From: Euryarchaeota archaeon UBA550
Lineage (GTDB): Archaea > Thermoplasmatota > Poseidoniia > Poseidoniales > Poseidoniaceae
Assembly (NCBI GenBank): GCA_002506705.1
Contig: DAYA01000026.1
Location: forward strand, 1 to 28,476
Direction of reading: 5' to 3'
DNA: 28,476 bases
Position numbers and translations under genes: made by a program. The notes below the pieces were generated by a model. The model ran no database searches. It was not told the origin of the DNA and worked only from the letters and a program-made list of their open reading frames with translations. Shown here one piece after another: positions 7,688 through 15,136 of the stretch (its first letter is position 1; every line of letters begins with the position of its first letter).

Positions 7688-10600
7688 ATGAATCGCAGAC
7701 TTGCATTATCACTAGTTTCCGTATTTGCGATATCTCTTCTGGCACCGCTTGCTAGTGCTACTGGTATGCAGAGCTGCCAACTTAATGGCGGAACTTGCGA
7801 TACTTGGGATAAAGCCGATGATGGCACAGAAAATCAACAGGACTGGATTGTAGGTGTATACGAATTCGACTTGGTTGATACTTCTACCATCGAAATGGAG
7901 ATGTCGTGGGCACTCAGAGAATACAACCGATCTGTTTTGGGAAATATCCCCGGTGTGGATGCGGCACTTGCTGCTGAGGGTATGAGCGCAGAAGATGGTG
8001 CGCCTGCAGACCTAATTAGGAATTATTTTGACACCCCAACAGGAGCAGGTACTCAGACGGTCAAGGATAAACTAATCCTTGAAGTCAATGACACTATCGA
8101 AGAACTGCTATCAAGTGGTTTTGGCTCTGTTAATTCCATCGAATCTGATTACGTTGGTTCGATAACTAACTCTGGAATTACAACACAGTGCACAGACGAC
8201 CCTGACATGGACACAGCAAGCGAAGCTGGCCTTGCAAACAACGTATTTGACCCACCGATTTGCTTCTCAGTAACCGCAAGTGTTTCCCTTTCAACCTCAA
8301 CATTCAATCTTGGTGCAGTTGACCCACTAACCCTTGACAGAGTTTATCGCGGAATGTTGGTAATGGGGTCCGATATCACCTCATCATTCGATTTGTTCAG
8401 TGAGCCGGGGCACAATTCCGTATTCGTGATCAACCCACCAGACTTTGCAACAGTGAAGTCTGTTGATCCAACTGGAATTCAGGTGGTCAAGTCAGGGCCA
8501 CCATCCTACATGGCAGCCCAATGGGATATCGATAATTTGGATGCTCCAATCGGGGGAGAGAGAATTTCACGCGAAGTCAGTGTAGAAATAGGATACAGAA
8601 ATTCGACTCAGACTAGTAGCGTAGCAATTGCACCAGATGATACAGGAATCACCCTAAGAGTTACACTCGACCTATCAAACGAAGATGCAGCATATGTCGA
8701 TATTGTTGCTGGAATAAACCATATCGATGCATCAACGATGAGCGAATGGGGTATTTCCCTTGTTGATGTAACCGAAAACGCGCAAATACCTTGGGTAACT
8801 TCTGATGGAATTAGATTGGCATATCAGAACGACTTAGTAGATTTAGATGATTTCACGAGTAACTTCCCAATGGACTTGGTTTCCGATGCAATTGAGGGTG
8901 CTGTTTCAACCGTTGGTGACATAACACTAAGCGAGCCCTCGTGGGTATCAAATTCCAATCTAGTTGGGTTAACAGGTTCTCCGGGTGGTTTGAATTACAC
9001 ACACCCGTCTTGTCCTGAAATATTGCCTCCAGGTACACAGGTCTACTATTGCATTGAGGGTCCAAAAGCAATGGATGGGACCCACCCAATCTACCTTCGC
9101 TCAACATCCTCTACCTTTGAGTTGAGATTGCTTGACCTAATGAAGGAAGAGGTTGGAGACTCCACCGGAATCCTGGATGCAATTGATGAAAGCGACTTCG
9201 AGAGATTGCTTGATTCAGGTCTAGAAATACAGGCAGAGTTTGGTCAGGATTTGCTACAAGACATGATTCCGGAAGATCTTCCGCCAACAGAATTGACTCT
9301 TGAATTGATTTTACCACCTTGGTTAGCCTCAGCCACAGATGATGGGTCTATCGTACTGGTGGAAAGGTCGGAAGGTCCCGACGACTTGGGAATTACTATT
9401 GCTAGCCCAAGCGCCTACCAACCAAACCATGCGATTTTAGACTCGAACGATGAAGTGATATGCTCGGCAGATGAAGCCGATTGGTCCTGTATCGATTTGG
9501 ATTTAGAGTTGGATGTTAGTGACCTAAACTTCAACGAATGGGGGCCAAGTATAGATTTGACAGCATCCTTCTCTGCGACAGTTGATGTTTACAGAATCAA
9601 AATCCCTGATGAGGTTCTTGATGAGTTAAAATCCGACAACAACTCTGTCAGCCTTGAAGTCATTCCATCGGACTTAATCCGGCTTGGGTTTGACATAGCT
9701 GGAAGATTAGCAGACCCGCCCTCAGACAAGATTGATGTCGGTGGAGATGAAGAGGTGGAATTCGAATACACTGCAGAAGGATTTGAAGAAATGGTCGGGA
9801 AAATAGGTCAAGAATTGACTGCCAGAATCCACAATTCTGCTGAAGAGTTAAGTGCTGAAGAAAAGGATGTAGAAATCGATTTGTCAGGAATCCAAATCAT
9901 TACATCACTCGAAAACTTGGGTGGAATCGGCACTACAATGGGCGATGAAACCCCAATCAGGATGTCAATAGAGATACCACAATTCACTTTCGAGGCAGGA
10001 GTAACTAATGGCTGGAATGGAATTCTCGATGGCGAACCAACTGTTGGTGTTGTTACTGCTCTGCAATCACCGATAATTCAAGCAGCAAGGGCCTTTGAGA
10101 ACGTTTTCACGAATTTAGGCGTACAATTCCTTTCAATGGGCGGCTCAGGTATTATGCTGGACAATAATGGTGAGCCGGTTAACTTGGAATTCCAATCCAC
10201 TGATATTGAATTGAATGAAGAAACAGAATCAGAGCTGCGTGGCGATATTACCTTCACACTACCTGACGGTATTACGTTGGAAGATTTCCAAACCGCTAAC
10301 GGTTGGGAAAAGGTTGACGAGGTCGATGGCAGGCAACAAATCACCCTCTCCTTGGAGTCATTAGTTGCTGGCGAAGAGATCTCTTTCAGAGTCAAAGTCT
10401 CATATTGGTATATCTTTACCCAAATATGGATTTATCCAACAATAATTTTGTCGCTCATCGTTTGGAGAGTGCGTGCAAGACGAAAGAAGAAGAAACGCAA
10501 GCGAGAACTCGAAGATGCTGCAGAAACCAAGGTCATTGCAGCAGGTTCTGGAAAAGGCGGTTTGTCAGACAATGATTTCGCTGCACTGAGCGCTGGTTAT

Positions 10601-10705
10601 GACCCAACTGCCGGTTATGACCCGTCTGCGCCAAGCAGCGGTGATTTCGACTTGTATAACGATGACAAGAATTACTCGATGTATGACGATGAGCCTTGGA
10701 ATTAG
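7688..10705 (+). CDS. Large secreted protein with C-terminal membrane anchor and basic/acidic tail
   Basis: About 1005 residues. ATG at 7688 is chosen over 7640 because it starts directly with a classical signal peptide (MNRRLALSLVSVFAISLLAP, cleavage near ASATG). The ectodomain is acidic and apparently beta-rich, with paired cysteines near the N-terminus (SCQLNGGTCD) and again near the middle. No catalytic motif is visible. A membrane helix sits near residues 905-926 (WIYPTIILSLIV), followed by a strongly basic stop-transfer (RARRKKKKRKR). A cytoplasmic tail of about 70 residues contains the short repeat AGYDPTAGYDPSAP and ends in an Asp/Tyr-rich segment. The fold is unknown; it resembles other giant anchored surface proteins of this lineage. 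It is divergent from the Taw2-like gene over only 34 bases and convergent with uvrC (4-base overlap). Confidence 0.82.
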   Translation: MNRRLALSLVSVFAISLLAPLASATGMQSCQLNGGTCDTWDKADDGTENQQDWIVGVYEFDLVDTSTIEMEMSWALREYNRSVLGNIPGVDAALAAEGMSAEDGAPADLIRNYFDTPTGAGTQTVKDKLILEVNDTIEELLSSGFGSVNSIESDYVGSITNSGITTQCTDDPDMDTASEAGLANNVFDPPICFSVTASVSLSTSTFNLGAVDPLTLDRVYRGMLVMGSDITSSFDLFSEPGHNSVFVINPPDFATVKSVDPTGIQVVKSGPPSYMAAQWDIDNLDAPIGGERISREVSVEIGYRNSTQTSSVAIAPDDTGITLRVTLDLSNEDAAYVDIVAGINHIDASTMSEWGISLVDVTENAQIPWVTSDGIRLAYQNDLVDLDDFTSNFPMDLVSDAIEGAVSTVGDITLSEPSWVSNSNLVGLTGSPGGLNYTHPSCPEILPPGTQVYYCIEGPKAMDGTHPIYLRSTSSTFELRLLDLMKEEVGDSTGILDAIDESDFERLLDSGLEIQAEFGQDLLQDMIPEDLPPTELTLELILPPWLASATDDGSIVLVERSEGPDDLGITIASPSAYQPNHAILDSNDEVICSADEADWSCIDLDLELDVSDLNFNEWGPSIDLTASFSATVDVYRIKIPDEVLDELKSDNNSVSLEVIPSDLIRLGFDIAGRLADPPSDKIDVGGDEEVEFEYTAEGFEEMVGKIGQELTARIHNSAEELSAEEKDVEIDLSGIQIITSLENLGGIGTTMGDETPIRMSIEIPQFTFEAGVTNGWNGILDGEPTVGVVTALQSPIIQAARAFENVFTNLGVQFLSMGGSGIMLDNNGEPVNLEFQSTDIELNEETESELRGDITFTLPDGITLEDFQTANGWEKVDEVDGRQQITLSLESLVAGEEISFRVKVSYWYIFTQIWIYPTIILSLIVWRVRARRKKKKRKRELEDAAETKVIAAGSGKGGLSDNDFAALSAGYDPTAGYDPSAPSSGDFDLYNDDKNYSMYDDEPWN

Positions 10706-12426
10706 TGTAGCGAGTCGAAAATTCTCTGCGCTAGTGATGGTCCAATTCCAGGAACGGTTTTCAGATCAGCAACCGATGCGTGTTTGATTCCCTGCCGGCC
10801 ACCAAAGTGTCTAATCAGAGATTGCAACTTCTTCGCACCTAGTCCGCTGACACCTTCTAGTGGGTCAGATAACCTATTTCTGGAACGGCTTTTTCGATGG
10901 AATTTGTTTACGAATCTGTGGGCTTCATCCCTTGCATGGACCAATACTCTGCCACGACGGTCTAGGATGATGTCATCATGTCCTTCCCGGTGGATAGTTT
11001 CCTCTCTTTTGGCTAGGCTTGCGAGTTGCATTCGGTCTCTTACACCATGTTTTTCAAGCAACTTTGCAATGATTGTTAGGTGAGTCTCTCCTCCGTCTAT
11101 GAGGAGCAAATCCGGCCAATCTTCGACTCTTTTTATCCACCTTTCAACGACCTCTCTCATCATTCGCAAATCGTCGAGAGCATCTCCCTTTACGGTGTAA
11201 GTTCTGTATTCTTTCTTAGACGGTCTCCCGTTTCTCAAGCACACACTTGCACCGACTCTAGAATCGCCCAGCAATTGAGCCATATCGAAACACACAATGT
11301 GGTCGAGCGAAGTCATGGATAGCAGTGCTGCAGCCTCGTCTGCTGCTCTTTGCTCAAGAGATCCAGAGGCCTTGTTTGCTAACCTCTCGACTTGCATCTT
11401 TGCATTCTGTTTTGCTAAATTTGTGAGAGTTACAAAATCTCCACGCATCGGGACTCTGACGTCAACAATGGCTCCTCTTCTCTCATTGAGCCACTCTTGA
11501 AGGGTCGTTGAGATCGGAATTGGAGTAAGTAGAATCTTCGGCGGTCGCCTGTTTGTGTAGTGTTCAACAATGAATGTTGAAATTGAATCTCCCTCATCAC
11601 CTCTGTGAATTAAAGGCCATGATTCTTGGCCTTTGATAACTCCATCATCAGCATGAATAACGACAATTGCTGCTAAATCTCCCTTGATTCCTATACCGAT
11701 TGCATCACATTCCCTGTATACTTTGGAGAGGATTACTTGCTGACTAGTAACCGTTCTAACCGCTTTTATCATATCTCTAATTGAGGCTGCCATTTCGTAT
11801 TCTTGAGCGTTTGAGCGCTCATCCATTTCTTGCGCCAATTCCTCAATTAACTCACTCGCATCACCGTTCAAGATGCGTCTTACATTCTTGACTCTTTGAG
11901 CATAATCACCCGCTTCAATACAAGGTCCTGCACATAGGCCAATGTGCATTGCAAGACAACCTTGTGGCAGCAATTCTTTGCAGTCTCTTATTCCAAAATG
12001 CCGACGTAGTAATTGGACAACTTGTTTAGCAGCAGCCGCATTGGGGAATGGACCCCATTTCCAAGATTTCTTTGGAGGATGTCTTGTGTACAAAATTCGA
12101 GGGAATTCTTCCTTGGTTAATGCAAGAAATGGGTAGGATTTGTCATCCTTTAACATCGAGTTGTACCTCGGACGATGTTGTCTTATCAGTTGCCTTTCCA
12201 GTATGAGTGCTTCTTGTGGAGAATTTGTGACTATGCATTCAATGTCATCAGAATTTCTAACCAACTCTGGTATCATTGCTCGATCTGGATTCGTTGCAAA
12301 GTAAGAACGAATTCTTTGAGATAAGACCGTAGCTTTTCCAACATAGAGAACTCTTTCATCGGCATTCCGAAAGAGGTAGACGCCGGGCTTTGCCGGCAAA
12401 TCGACCTTGTCGAGAGTGACCGGCAT
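10702..12426 (-). CDS. uvrC: UvrABC excision repair endonuclease subunit C
   Basis: Makes the dual incisions beside damaged DNA in bacterial-type nucleotide excision repair. Domains in order: GIY-YIG nuclease (PGVYLFRN then VLYVGKAT), a cysteine-containing region (CLAMHIGLCAGPC), a UVR motif for UvrB contact (EYEMAASIRDMI), an RNase H-like nuclease (VCFDMAQLLG, YRTYTVKG, DLLLIDGG, RDEAHRF) and a C-terminal double helix-hairpin-helix (GVSGLGAKKL and VPGIGPSLA). ATG at 12426 gives 574 residues and puts PGVY at the usual distance from the N-terminus. ATG 12450 and TTG 12480 are in-frame alternatives. After DGG the common GxGQ sequence is replaced by ETHL. UvrC is bacterial in origin and patchy in archaea, so ancient transfer is likely; uvrA and uvrB are not in the window. 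Confidence 0.95.
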   Translation of the reverse strand: MPVTLDKVDLPAKPGVYLFRNADERVLYVGKATVLSQRIRSYFATNPDRAMIPELVRNSDDIECIVTNSPQEALILERQLIRQHRPRYNSMLKDDKSYPFLALTKEEFPRILYTRHPPKKSWKWGPFPNAAAAKQVVQLLRRHFGIRDCKELLPQGCLAMHIGLCAGPCIEAGDYAQRVKNVRRILNGDASELIEELAQEMDERSNAQEYEMAASIRDMIKAVRTVTSQQVILSKVYRECDAIGIGIKGDLAAIVVIHADDGVIKGQESWPLIHRGDEGDSISTFIVEHYTNRRPPKILLTPIPISTTLQEWLNERRGAIVDVRVPMRGDFVTLTNLAKQNAKMQVERLANKASGSLEQRAADEAAALLSMTSLDHIVCFDMAQLLGDSRVGASVCLRNGRPSKKEYRTYTVKGDALDDLRMMREVVERWIKRVEDWPDLLLIDGGETHLTIIAKLLEKHGVRDRMQLASLAKREETIHREGHDDIILDRRGRVLVHARDEAHRFVNKFHRKSRSRNRLSDPLEGVSGLGAKKLQSLIRHFGGRQGIKHASVADLKTVPGIGPSLAQRIFDSLH

Positions 12427-12512
12427 GTTTGCTTTGTAGGGACATTGCATCAAGAATACATCGCAATCATGGGAGGGCAAGAAACATCATTGATGAGCAC
12501 TAGCAACAACTC

Positions 12513-14555
12513 ATGGTGACCGGGCCAGAGTCTAGAATTCTGGCCCGTTTGCATACATTTTCTTCAACTCTAGAATCGGCATGGGATGTGCCGAGAGACA
12601 TCTGTCTCCCCGGACTTTCAGAGTATCTTGGAGTGGTAAGATCTGCGCTCCATTCCCCACTTAACGAACTGGTAAAGAAGGGTATGGTGATTGAGAGGAA
12701 GGCCCATGTCATCGGTGGTGGTAGCCGAAAAAGAAAGGTATACCACATCACCGATTTGGGGAGAGCGGAATGTCAAGATATTGACACAAAGCCAAAGAAA
12801 TCCATCGGCGAACTTCTTGGAAAGCCTCCAAACCAATCAAACCTGCACGGTAGAACAGAATTGATTGGCCAATTGAAATCAAAGAAGAAAGCCATCCTTA
12901 CCGGTTTGCCCGGGATTGGAAAGACTTCACTTCTACGTGGAATTGCAGATGAATTAGTCAAGGAGGGAATGACGGTTAGATTCGCTACTATGGAGTCATT
13001 CAAGGATATCACAGATATTTTCACAGATTGGGAATACCAATTTTCTAGTGAGAGTGCAGTACTGAATTCAGCCAAGAAAGAGGTTCTAATTCTTGATGAA
13101 TTACAAGAAGTAAGTCAAAGACATCTTGGACGTTTAGAAGAATTTGCCAGTAAATCAACACATCTCATAATGGCAAGTAGGGCCCCTATCGTGATTAGCG
13201 AAGGGTTCGAAATAATCGAAGTCCCACCATTGGAAATTCAAGATGCAATCAATTTGCTTCCAAAGCATCTGGAAAACAGGGAAACCGTTGCCCAACGCCT
13301 CGGAGGGCATCCTCTTGCTTTACAGATGCACGACGAGGATTCTGATTTGCCTGAGTCTGGTTCAGACCTACAAGAATGGGTTCGAGAAGTTGTTTTGTCT
13401 AAACTAGAAGACGAAATCAAAGCACTTGACGAACTCTCACTACTTCCGGTCCCTGTTCCACCTAATTATCTCCAACATGAACAGTATTTGTTAGAACTCG
13501 ATGATTATGCATTACTGCGTTGGTTCGCTTCGGGTGTAGAATTACATCATCTTGTCAGAAATGTTCGCTGTACAATGTTGACAGAAGACGACTATGCAAA
13601 TGCGGCGAATTACTGGTCCCAATTAGATGGCGACTTGGCTCGTTTGGTAGAGATGCATCATGTATTGAATTCAGAGGGCGATATTGAATCTCTATTGATT
13701 AGAAACGCAGAATCGCTAATGGTACGCTCAAGTTCTGGCCTAGCATCTTTAATCGGTGACGCTATCTTCAGACATCCCACCGAAAAATTGCACAGAATCG
13801 CTGCAATGGTTGCCATAGAAAGGGGTGAAGATGAGATAGCATCTGAACATCTATCGCACTGTAATGCTCCCGACCTGGAATACTCCAACTCATTGCTAAA
13901 AGGTGATTCAGAAATCGAATTGCCTGATGATGCAGGTGCTCGGCTACTCCTCTCTGAGGCTGCCCGTAGGATTGACGATAAATTACCGGGGCAACAGGTC
14001 GAGGGTACTGTTCTACAACTAATCGAAGATATCGAAATCTCCTCCATGTCTGAAGATATGAGAAAGGTAGTCTTAGTTGCTGTAGCCCATGTCAAGCACG
14101 CTTGGCACATATCAAGAGAAAATTGGAGCGATGCATCAGATTTGCGTGAAAGCCTAGCATCGATTTCCCACAGCAACGACCCCCAATTAGTTGCAATGAA
14201 TCTTAGAGCGGAAATTGCCCAGACTTCTGGTAATTCACCATCCTTTGATAGGTTGATTGAACAAGCATTTTCTCACAACGGATTACGTGCAAAAATGCTC
14301 CAAATCTCTTTGCTCGAAAGGTGCGATGGAGAGCGAGCTAAATCTATCCTAAATCGTATCGAAATACCGAGCGTAGAATCTCAAACTAACATGACATCAG
14401 CACGAAGAGTTTCTGCAATGATTTGGTATTATAGAGCAATTTTCAAGACACATAATCCTCTGTCAGCAATGGCTGAAGCGATTTCTCTATGGAAACGATC
14501 TCTATGTCCTGCAGCGGCAAAAGAAGCAACTCAACTGATGCATAGGATGCTGTAA
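12513..14555 (+). CDS. Winged-helix/STAND-type NTPase regulator
   Basis: A 680-residue soluble protein that looks like a signal-transduction ATPase. Residues 1-90 form a predicted winged helix: SEYLGVVRSALHSPLNEL resembles a recognition region, and VYHITDLGRAEC a MarR/PadR-like wing. The NTPase follows, with Walker A GLPGIGKTS (131-139), Walker B VLILDE (191-196), an MASR sensor-like motif (220-223) and GGHPLAL (264-270), which matches the GxPLAL motif of NB-ARC/STAND proteins. The C-terminal 380 or so residues are helical and leucine-rich, probably TPR-like sensor repeats. By family analogy, ligand or protein binding to the C-terminus would drive nucleotide-dependent oligomerisation; targets are unknown. 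The start is divergent from uvrC. An inverted repeat lies just inside the coding region. The stop directly abuts that of the RAM gene on the other strand. Confidence 0.83.
   Translation: MVTGPESRILARLHTFSSTLESAWDVPRDICLPGLSEYLGVVRSALHSPLNELVKKGMVIERKAHVIGGGSRKRKVYHITDLGRAECQDIDTKPKKSIGELLGKPPNQSNLHGRTELIGQLKSKKKAILTGLPGIGKTSLLRGIADELVKEGMTVRFATMESFKDITDIFTDWEYQFSSESAVLNSAKKEVLILDELQEVSQRHLGRLEEFASKSTHLIMASRAPIVISEGFEIIEVPPLEIQDAINLLPKHLENRETVAQRLGGHPLALQMHDEDSDLPESGSDLQEWVREVVLSKLEDEIKALDELSLLPVPVPPNYLQHEQYLLELDDYALLRWFASGVELHHLVRNVRCTMLTEDDYANAANYWSQLDGDLARLVEMHHVLNSEGDIESLLIRNAESLMVRSSSGLASLIGDAIFRHPTEKLHRIAAMVAIERGEDEIASEHLSHCNAPDLEYSNSLLKGDSEIELPDDAGARLLLSEAARRIDDKLPGQQVEGTVLQLIEDIEISSMSEDMRKVVLVAVAHVKHAWHISRENWSDASDLRESLASISHSNDPQLVAMNLRAEIAQTSGNSPSFDRLIEQAFSHNGLRAKMLQISLLERCDGERAKSILNRIEIPSVESQTNMTSARRVSAMIWYYRAIFKTHNPLSAMAEAISLWKRSLCPAAAKEATQLMHRML
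12521..12547 (+). promoter_or_regulatory. Perfect 9-bp inverted repeat inside the start of the STAND regulator gene
   Basis: CGGGCCAGA (12521-12529) and TCTGGCCCG (12539-12547) are exact inverted complements separated by nine bases that contain the palindrome TCTAGA. It starts eight bases after the ATG at 12513. For a leaderless mRNA this is roughly +9 to +35, a good place for a dimeric winged-helix repressor to block transcription. It could equally be an RNA hairpin affecting translation. Confidence 0.55.
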
Positions 14556-14789
14556 TCACAATTCAGCACCAAGTAGTGTCTTTGTATCTGTAATTCCTGA
14601 AATTGGCCTAATTTCTTCAACGATTACTCTAGTCAAAGTATATTCCTCATCGGATTCTACTTTGGCGATTAGGTCATACTCTCCGAAGAGCATCCACCGA
14701 CTCGTGACTTCCTTGATTTCATCGAGTCGCGCTCTTACATCGTGTTCTTTTCCAGGTTGTGTAGTAATTAGAACGAATCCAGTTGCCAT
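14556..14789 (-). CDS. Stand-alone RAM domain protein (Lrp/AsnC ligand-binding domain), copy 2
   Basis: A 77-residue protein equivalent to the C-terminal RAM/ACT-like effector domain of Lrp/AsnC regulators, without a DNA-binding helix-turn-helix. The pattern GFVLITTQPGKEHDVRARL, the LFGEYDLIAKV strand and a closing SGITDTKT segment match the fold, which dimerises and binds amino acids between subunits. Such proteins may form mixed assemblies with full Lrp proteins or act as amino-acid sensors (family knowledge; specific ligand unknown). It lies 9 bases downstream of a paralogue on the same strand, so they are probably cotranscribed. Its stop abuts the STAND regulator's stop. Confidence 0.87.
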   Translation of the reverse strand: MATGFVLITTQPGKEHDVRARLDEIKEVTSRWMLFGEYDLIAKVESDEEYTLTRVIVEEIRPISGITDTKTLLGAEL

Positions 14790-14798
14790 GTTTCCACC

Positions 14799-15032
14799 TC
14801 AGTAATCCACTGCAATCATTGTCTGAGTTTCTCTAACTCCGTCTATTTGTCTGAAGTCTTGAACTAGCATTTTTGATAAATCCCCTGAGTTGTCCGATGA
14901 CACTCTAACGAGAAGGTCAAATTCGCCGTACAACACGTGTACTTCAGCAACTGCATCATTGCTCGAAAGGGATAGGTAGACGTCCCTTTCTCTAGTTGGC
15001 TGAGTCTTGAATAATACAAATGCTTCGGGCAT
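14799..15032 (-). CDS. Stand-alone RAM domain protein (Lrp/AsnC ligand-binding domain), copy 1
   Basis: The first of two tandem 77-residue RAM-only genes. It shares length and architecture with its neighbour: AFVLFKTQPTRERDVYLSL, VLYGEFDLLVRV and a closing IDGVRETQT. Clear sequence divergence shows an old duplication or two specialised paralogues. A TATA-like sequence on the minus strand (about 15053-15062) lies some 25 bases from the ATG, which fits a leaderless transcript. The pair is divergent from the giant beta-helix protein gene; shared control is possible but not shown. An obligate heterodimer of the two products is an attractive possibility (inference). Confidence 0.87.
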   Translation of the reverse strand: MPEAFVLFKTQPTRERDVYLSLSSNDAVAEVHVLYGEFDLLVRVSSDNSGDLSKMLVQDFRQIDGVRETQTMIAVDY

Positions 15033-15052
15033 CGTGCCGGGCCACCTAAAGC

Positions 15053-15062
15053 CCCTTATTCA
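15053..15062 (-). promoter_or_regulatory. Putative TATA box for the RAM gene pair
   Basis: On the minus strand this reads as an A/T-rich TGAATAAGG-like element about 25 bases ahead of the ATG at 15032. That is the spacing expected when transcription starts at or next to the start codon. It is a visual call without a scored matrix. Confidence 0.4.
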
Positions 15063-15100
15063 CTGTGCCGCTTTCTTTTTCTCTGAATCGAGGAGGGGAA

Positions 15101-15111
15101 CAATATAATGG
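15101..15111 (+). promoter_or_regulatory. Putative archaeal BRE/TATA promoter for the beta-helix protein
   Basis: CAATATAATGG is the clearest TATA-like box in the window. The purine-rich stretch GAGGAGGGGAA just upstream could serve as a BRE. It lies about 30 bases from the ATG pair at 15134/15137, so the mRNA would be leaderless or nearly so. The 101-base divergent gap holds both this promoter and that of the RAM pair. Confidence 0.5.
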
Positions 15112-15136
15112 TATGAATGCCGGGTTGTAAAATATG

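Noticed and set aside
7654..7827. 58-codon N-terminal extension of the Taw2-like protein
   Set aside because: It overlaps the signal peptide of the divergent surface protein and shows no family similarity; ATG 7653 or 7629 fits better.
13658..14176. 172-codon minus-strand open frame inside the STAND gene
   Set aside because: Ser-rich antisense shadow of a well-supported coding frame, with no recognisable domain.
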